Shown here in pieces: positions 16,942 through 25,973 of a stretch of DNA of 64,000 nucleotides. A program made the position numbers and the translations under genes. Numbering within the stretch: position 1 is the first letter of the stretch; each line of letters opens with the position of its first letter. This DNA is from DAIQRJ01 sp963708795 (GTDB lineage Bacteria > Actinomycetota > Actinomycetes > Propionibacteriales > DAIQRJ01). The stretch spans positions 434,001 to 498,000 of the forward strand of contig CAVPUH010000006.1 in the NCBI GenBank assembly GCA_963708795.1. Reading direction: 5' to 3'. The notes beneath the pieces were generated by a model that saw only the letters and a program-made list of their open reading frames with translations, searched no databases and was not told the DNA's origin.

Positions 16942-18537
16942 CGGCACCCCAGCCATTGGCGGATCTGCTCGCGATCGTCGAACGGGTGCACGACTCCCCC
17001 GACGTCCTGTCCCTGCTCGTGCCCCTTGCCGAGGACGATGACGACGTCGCTGGACCGGGCACGGTCGAGACCGGCCCTGATCGCGGCGGCCCGGTCACCG
17101 ATCTCGACGATCTCCGCGGCGGTGGCCGCCGCCCGGGCACCGGCGACGGCAGCGGCTCGGATGGTCGACGGATCCTCCGACCGGGGATTGTCGTCGGTGA
17201 CGATCACCACGTCCGCACCTCGAGCCAGCGCCGCGCCCATCGGCCCGCGTTTGCCCGGGTCGCGGTCGCCGCCGCATCCGGCGACGGCGATCACGCGTCC
17301 GCCGGGTGCCGGGACCAGCGCGGTCAGCGCACTGGTGATGGCCTCGGGGGTGTGCGCGAAGTCGACGTAGGCCGCGGCCCCGTCGGGGAGTGCGAATCGC
17401 TCCATCCGGCCGGGCACACGCGCATCGGCGATCGCCAGTGCCGCGGTCCCCGGATCGCCCCCGACGGCTTCGACTACGGCGATCGCCATCGCTGCGTCGG
17501 CCAGGTTGTGGAGGCCCGGCATGGCGACCCGGACCGCGACCGCGACACCGTCCGTCCCCGTCAGCACGGCGTGCAGTGTTCCATCCGCGCCCACCTCGAC
17601 GTCGGTCACCGTGACGTCCGCGACAGCCTGGTCGCCCGCGTGCGCCGGGTCGATCGACAGCCGGACGACCGGGATCGTGGCCTCGCCCGCGAGCCGTCGT
17701 CCCCAGTCGGTGTCGACGTCGACGACGGCCGTTCGTGTGCGCCCGCTCGGTGAACAGCGAGGCCTTCGCCGCGAAGTAGTGCTCCATGTCGCCGTGCAGG
17801 TCGAGGTGGTCCTCGGCGAGGTTGAGGAACCCCGCGCAGTCGAACCGGATGCCGTCCACCCGGCCCAGCGAGAGCGCGTGACTGGACACCTCCATCACCA
17901 CGGCGGTGCACCCGGCTTCCCGCATGGTGGCCAGCGTGCCGGCGAGCTCGGTGGCTTCCGGGGTCGTACGCGCGGCGTACCGCGTCGTGACCGATCGGTC
18001 GGCGGCGGCGAACCTCGTCATGATCGTCCCGATCAGTCCCGGCCGCCGACCGAGTGCTCCGAGTGCGGCCTCGATGAAGAAGGTGGTCGTCGTCTTGCCG
18101 TTCGTGCCGGTGATGCCGATCATCGTCATCGCGTCGGCCGGATGCCCGTAGAGGAAGTGGCCGAGCGGCCCGGCCACGGCGCCGGGATCGTCGGCGACCA
18201 ACGTCGCGAGCCCGGCGGCCCGGCACCGCTGTGCACCGGCGGCATCGGTGAGCGCGGCCGTCGCGCCCGCCGCGCCGGCTGCGCCGGCGTGATCGGCACC
18301 GTGGGCCCGGCCGCCGGGACGGGCCACGTAGAGGTCGCCGGCTTGAACGTCGCCGGAGCTCTGCGTGATCCCGGTGACGACGATCTCGGCGTCGGGTGGG
18401 GAGAGCGGCGCCCGGCCAGATGCCCCGGCTGGATCGAGGGCGTCCAATTCCCGGGCGAGCTCGGCCAGCCGCAGGCTCGGCGGTTGCCGGGGCCGGAGTG
18501 GCCGCGTGCCGTCGTCGGCGCTCAGCTCGGCGGTCAC
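16938..18537 (-). CDS. murE: MurE, UDP-MurNAc-dipeptide:meso-DAP ligase (frame break near 17729)
   Basis: Adds the third residue of the stem peptide. Expected product is 532 aa. The N-terminal part has the ATP loop GITGTNGKTTTTFFIEA and EVSSHALSLGRVDG; the C-terminal part has DFAHTPEAI and DDNPRSEDP. The DNPR motif indicates meso-diaminopimelate as substrate. The halves are in different frames; deleting one G in AACGGCC (17727-17730) gives ERAHTNAVVDVDTDWG. Length is 3n+1. The GTG start at 18537 lies 10 bp past the ftsI stop. Probably intact in the organism. Confidence 0.9.
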
Positions 18538-18547
18538 GACGGTGTTC

Positions 18548-20505
18548 CTACCAGTCCAGGGCGAGTTCCGGCGCCTTGGTGCCAGTCGGTGGGACCCGGT
18601 ACTTCTGCAGTGCCGCCTTGAGGATCTGGCCGGCAATCGGACCCGTGGTCGCCACCGCCGCTGACCGAACCGTCGACGTTCTGGAGGTCGACGTAGGCAA
18701 CGAATCGAGGAGCTGTCGGCAGGCGCGATCTCGGCGAAGGAGATCGTGTAGTTCTTGTAACACCCGCACGCCGAGTTCGCCTTCTGCGCGGTACCGGTCT
18801 TGCCGGCCGTCCGATACCCGTCGATGCCAGCCTTGAGGCCCAGCCCGTTCGGGCCCGACGTCACCTGTTCCATGATGTCGATCACATGCCTGGCTGCCAC
18901 GGGCGCTGATGACCCGCGAGCGCTCCGGAGCCGGACCCGGTGTCACCTCTCCGGTCGGTGAGACGTAGCTCTCGATCAGCTGCGGGCTGATGCGCTCGCC
19001 GCCGTTCGCGATCGTCGCGACACCGGATGCCATCTGCAGAGCATTCACCGACACGCCCTGACCGAACGAGACGGTGACTGGGTGAGCGGCGACCACGTCG
19101 CACCTGGAGCCAGGGAGCCCGAACTTTCGCCCGGCACGCCGATGTCGACGGGTTGACCGATGCCGAACCGGGTCAAGTACGCGCTGCTGCTCCTCAGGAG
19201 TCAACTGCTCGGCGGCGAGGATCGTCCCGACGTTCGACGACTCCGGCGATCGCGCCGGCGAAGGTCATTCGGAGGACACCGTGACTGAACCAGTCCTTGA
19301 TCCGGGAGCCGTCACGGTAGAGGTATCCCGGCACCTGTTCCTTGGTCGCGGGCGTGACGAGCCCCTTGTCGAGCAGCGCAGACGCCGTGAACAGCTTGAA
19401 CACTGAACCCGGCTCGTAGTTGTCGGTCATCGGCCGATCTCTGCGCAGCGCCGGGTCGACCTTCGAGCCGTGGTTCGCGTCGTAGGTCGGAGCGGTTGCC
19501 ATCGCGAGGATGTGGCCGGTGCTTCACGTCCATCACGATCGCGTCGCCGCTGTCTGCGCCCGTCTGCTTCACCGCATCGGCCATGACCTTCTGTGCCATG
19601 TACTGCAAGTCGGCGTCGATGGTGAGCTGGATGCCTTGCCCAGCCACTGGCTGTTGCAAGCTGCCGTCACCCAGCGGCAGCGCCGGACCTTCGGACGACG
19701 CCTCGTAGGTCTGCTGACCGTTCTTGCCGGCGAGGACGGAGTTGAGGCTGTCCTCGAGACCGGCTCGTCCGGTCAGCCCACTCGTGTCGTTACCCACGAA
19801 TCCGACGATCGCCGAGGCTGTCGAGCCGGCCGGATACACGCGCTTGGGATCCGCCTCGGTCGACACACCGACGAGGTGCGCGATCGCGAGGTCGGCTCGG
19901 ATCTTCTTCCAGACGGACTGGTCGACCTGTCGAGCCACGTAGACGAATCGCTTGTTCGGTGTGGACAGTGCCGCGACCACGGTCGTCGCATCGAGCCCGA
20001 GTCGTGGTGCGATGATGCCGGCGATCTGGGCGGCGGACGGCGCCGTCTGCTTCGGATCCGCCGTGATCGCGACCGTGTCGACGGTGGTTGCGAGCTCCAC
20101 GCCGTTCGTGTCGGTGATGTCACCACGTGTCGCGGGCAACACCACCGTGCGGATCCGAGCGTCCCGGGCCTGAGTGGCGTACGCGTTCGCGTCTATGCCC
20201 TGCAGCTGGATGAGACGACCGGCGAAGATGCTCATGACGAACGCGACGATCAGGAAGCTCGCACGCAACCGACGCGTCTGAGAGCCGAGCTTGAAGGCGA
20301 GCGGGGCCCTGGATCGGCGCACACGTGCGGGCGTCGGTGCGCCGGAGCGGGTCGCGCTCGTCGCCGTCCCGCGGCGCGTAGTGGTCGGCTTGGCGGCGCG
20401 TGTGTGACTCGCTCGCTTCCTGCTCTCGGTCCCGGCGACCGGTCGACGCGGGCGTGGAGCCGCGTTGCTGCGTCGCCGACGCTCTCGCTCGTTGGGAGGT
20501 GTCAC
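18548..20505 (-). CDS. ftsI: FtsI/PBP3, septal transpeptidase (seven frame breaks)
   Basis: Class B penicillin-binding protein that cross-links septal murein. Expected product is about 650 aa: a basic N-terminus, a membrane helix (SFLIVAFVMSIFAGRLIQLQG), a dimerisation domain and a transpeptidase domain. All active-site motifs survive: SVFK (GSVFKLFTASALL), SSN (ESSNVGTIL) and KTGT (RTAGKTGTAQ). The reading frame changes near 19521, 19243, 19188, 19081, 18900, 18710 and 18650: six apparent one-base insertions and one deletion. The total (1958 nt, 3n+2) matches that net shift of +5. After correction the conserved FGIG-PGES and VSFGQGVSVNALQMAS blocks line up. The GTG at 20505 overlaps the ftsL-like stop. 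Confidence 0.85.
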
Positions 20506-21087
20506 CGGCCGGACCCGGATACGCCCGTTGACGCACCGTTCGGCGCCGCGGGCGGCTTCCTCGTGGTGCCGGCTTTGAGCTGCTTGAGCGGACTTGGCTG
20601 CTTCCGCTGACTTGGTTTTCGCCGCCTTCGCTGCTTCGACCGCCTGCTTCTCTGCCTTGGAGACACGATCGGCGTCGGCTTCGTCGCCGGGACCGGCTTG
20701 CCCAGGACCTTCCCGTCGGCGAGCCGCAGGAAGACCGGGTTGCCGTTGGGGACCATCCCCAGCTCGGCTGCCCGGGAGGCGACGGCCTGGGGCGCCGCGA
20801 GATCGACCCGCTCGCTGCTCGAGCTCTCCCTGCTGGTCGGCCAGGGCGGCCGTGCTCGATTGAAGGCTCGCGACCTCGAACGCACGCTTCTGCAGCGAGG
20901 TGTTCAGCAGGAGCAGGCCGATCAGTCCGACCGCAAGAAGCCCGATGACGAAAGCAATGAACGGCGCCCTCGCCGCATCGACCGGCACCGAGGGGACCAG
21001 CCGCAGCCACGGCGAGGTCGGCGTGCTCGTCCGGGCGGCGGCCCGTTCCGGCCGCCGGATCGGCTCGGCCAGGTCGCCGGCACTCAT
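20502..21087 (-). CDS. FtsL-like bitopic division protein (three frame breaks)
   Basis: Sits where ftsL lies in actinobacteria, between rsmH and ftsI. Expected product is about 194 aa: a short cytoplasmic N-terminus, one membrane helix (APFIAFVIGLLAVGLIGLLLL), a septum-formation-initiator-type coiled coil with VDLAAPQAVASRAAELGMVPNGNP, and a Lys/Ala-rich tail (SKAEKQAVEAAKAAKTK). The frame shifts near 20813 (+1), 20662 (-1) and 20575 (+1); net +1 agrees with length 3n+1. The ATG overlaps the rsmH stop as ATGA. It is expected to hold the FtsQ-FtsB-FtsL complex at the septum. It equals Rv2164c by position. Confidence 0.75.
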
Positions 21088-22071
21088 GCTGCCTCCTTGA
21101 TGCGTTCGGCGGCGCGCAGTCGCGCGGACCGGGCTCGTGGATTGGCGACGACCTCGGCCGGGTCGGCCTTCTCGGCACCGCGGGTCAGGAGTCTCAACGT
21201 GGGCTGGTATTCCTCGGGCACCACCGGGACACCGGCCGGCAGCTGGCTCGTCGCGGCCGCCGCGAGTGTCTGCTTCGTCAGGCGATCCTCCAGCGAGTGG
21301 TAGGACAGGACCGCGATCCTGCCCTTCAACGCCAGCGCATCGACGGCAGCAGGCAGTGCCGCGCGCAACACGTCGAGTTCGGCGTTGACCTCGATTCGCA
21401 CGGCCTGGAAGGTCTTCTTGGCCGGATGTCCGCTGCCCTTGCGCCGGGCCGCCGCCGGCACCGCGTCGGCGACGAGGGCGGCGAGTTCCCCGGTCGTCGT
21501 CAACGGGGCGACGGCGCGCCGCGCGACGATGGCCGACGCGATGCGCTGGGCGAATCGCTCTTCCCCGTACACGCGGAGAACCCTCGTCAGATCGGTGACG
21601 GAGTACTCCGCCAGCACCGACGCCGCGGTACGCGGTTGCGTCGGGTTCATGCGCATGTCGAGCTGGACGTCGCGGCTATAGGAGAACCCTCTGTCGTCGA
21701 CGTCCAGTTGCATCGACGACACACCGAGGTCGAAGAGCACAGCTTGAACGGTCTGAATGCCGAGATCGGCCAGCACGACCGGCAAGCGATCGTTGTCGGC
21801 GTGGACGAAGTCGATCCGATCGCCGAATTCGGCCAGCCGGACGCGCGCGATCTCCAGGGCCGCGGGATCCCGATCGATGCCGATCAACCGGCACTGCGGC
21901 CAAGCCCGCAAGGCCTCCAGGCTGTGGCCACCGAGGCCGAGGGTCATGTCGACGATGACCGCGTGCGGCGCCGTCATCGGCGGCTCGAGCAGTTCGAGCA
22001 CGCGGGCCGACATCACCGGCACGTGAGCCGGAGCCGACTTCGGAGTCGGGTCGGCTGGAGGGCGGCGTCAT
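21084..22071 (-). CDS. rsmH: RsmH, 16S rRNA (C1402-N4) methyltransferase (frame break near 22026)
   Basis: SAM-dependent methyltransferase acting on C1402 of 16S rRNA. Expected product is 328 aa. Motifs are clear: VDMTLGLGGHSLEAL (SAM loop), LFDLGVSSMQLD, RGFSYSRDVQLDMRM and AVLSYHSLEDRLTK. The conserved start HVPVM is only reached from the good start codon at 22071 if one base near 22026 (GGCTCACGTG) is removed. That ATG has a GAGGAA ribosome site overlapping the stop of the small upstream gene. Length is 3n+1. A later in-frame ATG at 22022 would lose the conserved HVP. Confidence 0.9.
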
Positions 22072-22080
22072 CGCGATTCC

Positions 22081-22305
22081 TCAGCCCAGCAACGTCATCA
22101 GCAGCGACAGCCCGACGGCGACCAGGACCGAGAGGCCGAGGGAGAAGCCGGCGACCGCGAGATTGTTCCGCAGTTCGTGGCGCAACCTGGGCTGACCCGC
22201 AACGTCGACAGCGCCGGTGCCGACGGCGCCGTTCGCCCGGACGGGGTCCGATGTTCCGCCGCCGTCCGGTTGTGCCGTGACGGTGACCGATGTCCTGGCT
22301 CCCAT
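22081..22305 (-). CDS. Small single-pass membrane protein between mraZ and rsmH
   Basis: A 74-aa product with a polar, Gly/Thr-rich N-terminus (about 1-48) and one strong C-terminal membrane helix (LAVAGFSLGLSVLVAVGLSL). The ATG at 22305 has a good ribosome site (GAGGGG, 8-base spacing). Its stop overlaps the ribosome site of rsmH, so it is almost surely part of the division operon. No family is recognised. The topology (short, C-terminal anchor) suggests a divisome accessory or anchor role, but that is inference from position only. Confidence 0.6.
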   Translation of the reverse strand: MGARTSVTVTAQPDGGGTSDPVRANGAVGTGAVDVAGQPRLRHELRNNLAVAGFSLGLSVLVAVGLSLLMTLLG

Positions 22306-22678
22306 GCTGGTATCCCCTCGACCCTGGGTGGTGCAGATCCGTTGTGCGGTCTGCGATGTCGGCCCGGGTCGCGACCGGGCCGGCAACGCAGGTAGTGCTT
22401 GTAGTGCTGGTGCCTGTGGTGCTTGTGACTATTGGGGGTGGTGTGACTGCTGTGCCTGAACACATCTGATGGTGCTTGTGAGTCTGTTGAGATTCATGTC
22501 GTGCGTGTGCAGGCCATCATTCTCGTTGTGCTGATATGACGGGCGCTTCTCGCCGTTCCCTGCGTGTCGCCGAGGCGTTCGCCCGGTCAGGGCTCCGACC
22601 GACCACCCTCTTCTGGCGCCGGGGAAGTGCGTCAGAGGACGAGCGGTCGAGTCGGAGACCTCACCGTGCGACCCGCGG
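22306..22678 (-). other. Non-coding gap between mraZ and the small membrane gene
   Basis: 373 bp with no convincing gene. The part at 22386-22480 is less GC-rich and carries irregular copies of GTGCTTGTAGTGCT-like sequence. No promoter or known RNA is recognised with confidence; a secondary operon promoter could lie here. Confidence 0.5.
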
Positions 22679-23110
22679 TTACATCAAGCCCGGCACCACC
22701 TCGTCCGCCAGCTCGCTGAAGGACTCCTCCTGCGCCTGTGAGTAGGTCTGCCAGGCCTGCTCGTCCCAGATCTCCAGGCGGTTCACGTTGCCGATGACCA
22801 CGCAGTCGTGGCTCAGCGACGCGTACTCGCGCAGCAGCGCCGGGATCGTGATGCGGCCCTGACGATCGGGCTGTTCATCGCTCGCACCGGCGAACAGCAT
22901 GCGTTGGTAGTCGCGTGCCGCCTTGTTCGTCACGGGCGCCTTGGCCATCTCGTCGGCCTTCTTGCCGAATTCGGCCTTGGGCCAGACGGTGAGGCAGCGC
23001 TCCTGCCCCCGGGTGATCACGAGCCCGTCCGCGAGTTCGTCGCGGAACTTGGCCGGAAGGAAGAGGCGGCCCTTCTCGTCCAGCTTCGGGGTGTGGGTGC
23101 CCAGGAACAC
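22679..23110 (-). CDS. mraZ: MraZ, transcriptional regulator of the division cluster
   Basis: AbrB-fold DNA-binding protein that controls its own dcw operon. The 143-aa product carries two MraZ repeats: FLGTHTPKLDEKGRLFLPAK at the start and RQGRITIPALLREYASL near residue 80. The GTG at 23110 is preferred over an ATG at 23158 because it has an AGGGGAG ribosome site 10 bases upstream and gives the usual 143-residue length. Three direct repeats upstream form its likely operator. It is the first gene of the leftward division operon. Confidence 0.95.
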   Translation of the reverse strand: MFLGTHTPKLDEKGRLFLPAKFRDELADGLVITRGQERCLTVWPKAEFGKKADEMAKAPVTNKAARDYQRMLFAGASDEQPDRQGRITIPALLREYASLSHDCVVIGNVNRLEIWDEQAWQTYSQAQEESFSELADEVVPGLM

Positions 23111-23190
23111 TCGGCGACCACTCCCCTCGACCCGATTCCGGCCACTGCTCCCCACCATCGGGGGGCGCTGACCCGCTGCTCACCATGTGC

Positions 23191-23217
23191 CTCCACTTTA
23201 CTCCACTCTGCTCCACT
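23191..23217 (-). promoter_or_regulatory. MraZ operator: three AGTGGAG repeats, 10-bp period
   Basis: On the minus strand AGTGGAG occurs at 23211-23217, 23201-23207 and 23191-23197, exactly one helical turn apart. The array sits between and over the promoter elements of mraZ. MraZ is known to bind short direct repeats in front of its own operon, so this reads as an autoregulatory site. Confidence 0.85.
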
Positions 23218-23222
23218 GTCAA
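23195..23222 (-). promoter_or_regulatory. mraZ promoter
   Basis: Minus-strand TTGACA (23217-23222), a 16-bp spacer and TAAAGT (23195-23200) form a good housekeeping promoter about 80 bp before the mraZ GTG. The operator repeats occupy the spacer. Confidence 0.7.
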
Positions 23223-23583
23223 CGACAAACAGGTCGTTTCGGCCGCCGGCGACGTGACCGGAGACTGGCAAACGCGCAGGTCAGCGCCGTGATGGGCGCG
23301 GGTGGGGAGAGTTGTGGGGAGCGTCGTGGGAAGCGGTGGGATGGCGCGAAGACCGCTCGAGATCCGCGGCACGTGTCCCTCGGGAGGCGGAGACAGCGGT
23401 CACCCGGCGGAGCGGCCCGGTCACCGTCGAGCACGCTGTGACCCGTTGCGGCGGTCATCTGGGACGGACTTGCCCCACCGGGCAGAATCGACTCAGCCGG
23501 TCAGCACTGAACGGCTCGCCCGTGTTACCCGTTTACCTCCGTGGATGTGACACTCATGTCCCGCCAGACGAGCAGGAGCGACC
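23223..23583. other. Divergent intergenic region mraZ-moxR
   Basis: About 360 bp with no convincing gene. It must hold the moxR promoter. No clear -35/-10 pair or regulator site was found besides the mraZ elements at its left edge. Confidence 0.5.
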
Positions 23584-24618
23584 GTGCAGACCGGTGAAGC
23601 CGACGTGACCGCGATACCTGAGCGGCTCCCGCAACCCGATCGTCTCCCCGAAACCGACCGCGACGCCGGGTTCGCCGAGCTGGCCGACGTCTCAGGGCGC
23701 GTCGTCGACTCCATCGAGCAGGTGATCGAGGGCAAGCCCGGCGTCATCAAGCTCGCGCTCACCGTGCTTCTCGCCGGCGGGCATCTGCTGATCGAGGACG
23801 TACCCGGGGTCGGCAAGACGATGCTGTCCAAGGCGCTCGCGCGCTCGATCGACTGCACGGTCCGGCGGGTCCAGTTCACCCCCGACCTCCTGCCGAGCGA
23901 CATCACGGGCGTGTCGGTGTTCAACCAGGAGACGCACGACTTCGAGTTCCGACCCGGCGCGATCTTCGCGAACGTCGTGGTCGGCGACGAGATCAACCGG
24001 GCGTCTCCGAAGACGCAGTCGGCCCTCCTGGAGTGCATGGAGGAGCGGCAGGTGACCGTCGACTCGACGACGTACCTCCTTCCCCCGCCGTTCATCGTGA
24101 TCGCCACCCAGAACCCGATCGAGATGGAAGGCACGTATCCCCTGCCCGAGGCCCAGCGCGACCGGTTCATGGCCCGGGTCTCGATGGGTTACCCGAGCGC
24201 GGCGAGCGAGCTCGACATGCTCGACTCGCACGGAGCGACGTCGCCGCTGGACCACCTCAAGCCCGTGACGGACGCCGCGGCGGTCGTACGCCTGAGCGCC
24301 ACGGTGGCGGGTGTGCACCTGTCCGGGCCGGTGAAGGAGTACGCGATCGCGCTGACCGATGCGACCCGACGCCACAGCGACCTGAGACTGGGTGCATCGC
24401 CGCGCGCCACCCTCCAGCTGGTGCGGGCCGCGCGGGCGTGGGCCGCGCTCGCCGGGCGTGACTACGTGCTGCCTGACGATCTGCAGGAACTCGCCGTTCC
24501 CGTGCTCGCGCACCGCCTGATCCCGAGCGCCGAAGCCCACATCGGGCGCCGCAGCACGGAGTCGGTCGTCGACGCGATCCTCCGGCGGGTTCCGGTGCCG
24601 GCGGCTGCTCGGCGATGA
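23584..24618 (+). CDS. MoxR-family AAA+ ATPase
   Basis: A 344-aa cytoplasmic AAA+ ATPase, thought to act as a chaperone that activates partner proteins. Walker A (EDVPGVGKTMLSKALA, about 75), Walker B (VVVGDEINRASPKTQSAL), the sensor (IATQNPIEMEGTYPLPEAQRDRF) and the lid domain are present. A GTG at 23584 starts the gene, diverging from mraZ. It overlaps the DUF58 gene by ATGA, forming the frequent MoxR-DUF58-transglutaminase operon; actinobacteria often place that operon beside mraZ. Confidence 0.93.
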   Translation: MQTGEADVTAIPERLPQPDRLPETDRDAGFAELADVSGRVVDSIEQVIEGKPGVIKLALTVLLAGGHLLIEDVPGVGKTMLSKALARSIDCTVRRVQFTPDLLPSDITGVSVFNQETHDFEFRPGAIFANVVVGDEINRASPKTQSALLECMEERQVTVDSTTYLLPPPFIVIATQNPIEMEGTYPLPEAQRDRFMARVSMGYPSAASELDMLDSHGATSPLDHLKPVTDAAAVVRLSATVAGVHLSGPVKEYAIALTDATRRHSDLRLGASPRATLQLVRAARAWAALAGRDYVLPDDLQELAVPVLAHRLIPSAEAHIGRRSTESVVDAILRRVPVPAAARR

Positions 24619-25973
24619 GGGCCACCGCCGCGATCAAGGGCGTCTTCGCCGGCCTCACGCCGCGCGGGCGCGCCTTCGCCTGGTGTGGCGTACTCGTGGC
24701 GGTGCTGGCGCTCATCCTCGGTCAGGGCGACCTGTTGCGGGTGGCCATCCTCCTGGTCGCCCTGCCGGTCGTCGCCGCATTGATCCTCGCCCGCTCGCGC
24801 CTGCACCTGCAGACCAGGCGGGAGCTCGTCAGCCGGCGGATCACCGCCGGCGGGCAGGCCGACGTCAGCCTGGTCATCCGGAACGACGGCCGCCTGCCGA
24901 CGGGCGTGCTGCTCGGTGAGGACCACCTCCCGACCCAGCTGGGATCCTCGCCTCGCTTCGTGCTCGAGCGGATGTCGGCGCGCTGGCATCACCGGCTGTC
25001 CTACCGCGCGTACTGCGACCTCCGCGGCCGGTACCCGATCGGCCCGCTCACGGTCCGGGTGACCGACCCCTTCGGGCTGGTGGAGCAGACGACCCGCTTC
25101 GCCGACGTCGACTGGCTGCTGGTGGTCCCGCGGGTGATCGCACTGCCGATCCTGCCCGTGCCCGGCGAGCAGGCCAGCACCGGCGAGAGCACGGCACGGT
25201 CGGTGACGGCCGTCGGCGACCAGGACCTCACCGTGCGCGAGTACCGGCAGGGCGACGACCTGCGACGCGTGCACTGGCGGTCGACGGCCCGTCGCGGCGA
25301 GCTGATGGTGCGACGCGAGGAGCAGCCCTGGCGGGCTCGCGCCACGGTGCTCCTCGACACGCGTGACTCCGCGCACGCCGGCCGGGGACTGGCGTCGTCG
25401 TTCGAATGGGCGGTGAGCGTGGCCGCGTCCATCGGGGTGCATCTCACGTCGCGTGGCTACCAGGTCACGATGGTCGACGAGCAGGGTCGGCTGATCGCCG
25501 ACGTGGCCGGGTCCCGTCGCGGTTACGCCGCCGAGATGCCCGAGGTCGCCGACACCGGCGCCGAGCTCGGGCTGCTCGACGCGCTCGCCGGACTCCACAT
25601 GGCGCGACACCGCGGCATGGCCGAGCACGACCTCTCCGGGGACGCCGACTCCGTCGGACTGCTCATCGTCGTCGCCGGCGCCCTCGACCACAGCGACACC
25701 GACGGCCTGATCCGGCTCGAGCGGCAGGCGACGTCGACGATGGCGATCCTGCTCGACGTCCCGGCCTGGCGCCGCACGCCGGGTTCACCCGAGGACGCGA
25801 CGGGCAAGCGGAACGCCGGGACCGAGGACGCCGCGCGACGACTCCAGCTCGCCGGCTACCGGACGTGCATCGGTGGTCCGCACGATCCGCTGCCGGCCAT
25901 CTGGCGTGACCTCGTCCTCACCGGCCGCTCGCTGCGGGACGCCGGGACGACCGCACCGAAGGTGGCGTCGTGA
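24615..25973 (+). CDS. DUF58 membrane-associated protein
   Basis: A 452-aa protein with two N-terminal membrane helices (about 20-60) and a C-terminal DUF58 domain marked by REYRQGDDLRRVHWRSTARRGELMVR (about 205-240). DUF58 proteins have a vWA-like fold and are the usual partners of MoxR ATPases; no enzyme activity is established. It is coupled by overlap to both moxR (ATGA) and the transglutaminase gene (GTGA), so the three products probably work together at the membrane. Confidence 0.9.
   Translation: MRATAAIKGVFAGLTPRGRAFAWCGVLVAVLALILGQGDLLRVAILLVALPVVAALILARSRLHLQTRRELVSRRITAGGQADVSLVIRNDGRLPTGVLLGEDHLPTQLGSSPRFVLERMSARWHHRLSYRAYCDLRGRYPIGPLTVRVTDPFGLVEQTTRFADVDWLLVVPRVIALPILPVPGEQASTGESTARSVTAVGDQDLTVREYRQGDDLRRVHWRSTARRGELMVRREEQPWRARATVLLDTRDSAHAGRGLASSFEWAVSVAASIGVHLTSRGYQVTMVDEQGRLIADVAGSRRGYAAEMPEVADTGAELGLLDALAGLHMARHRGMAEHDLSGDADSVGLLIVVAGALDHSDTDGLIRLERQATSTMAILLDVPAWRRTPGSPEDATGKRNAGTEDAARRLQLAGYRTCIGGPHDPLPAIWRDLVLTGRSLRDAGTTAPKVAS

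Noticed and set aside
18548..20505. Programmed ribosomal frameshifting in ftsI
   Set aside because: Seven shifts, mostly +1, without slippery heptamers or stable downstream structures. Family members read in one frame, so sequence error is far simpler.
22440..22680. A small gene on either strand in the mraZ to small-membrane-gene gap
   Set aside because: Candidate frames have no ribosome site and biased Arg/Ser/Thr content; nothing recognisable.
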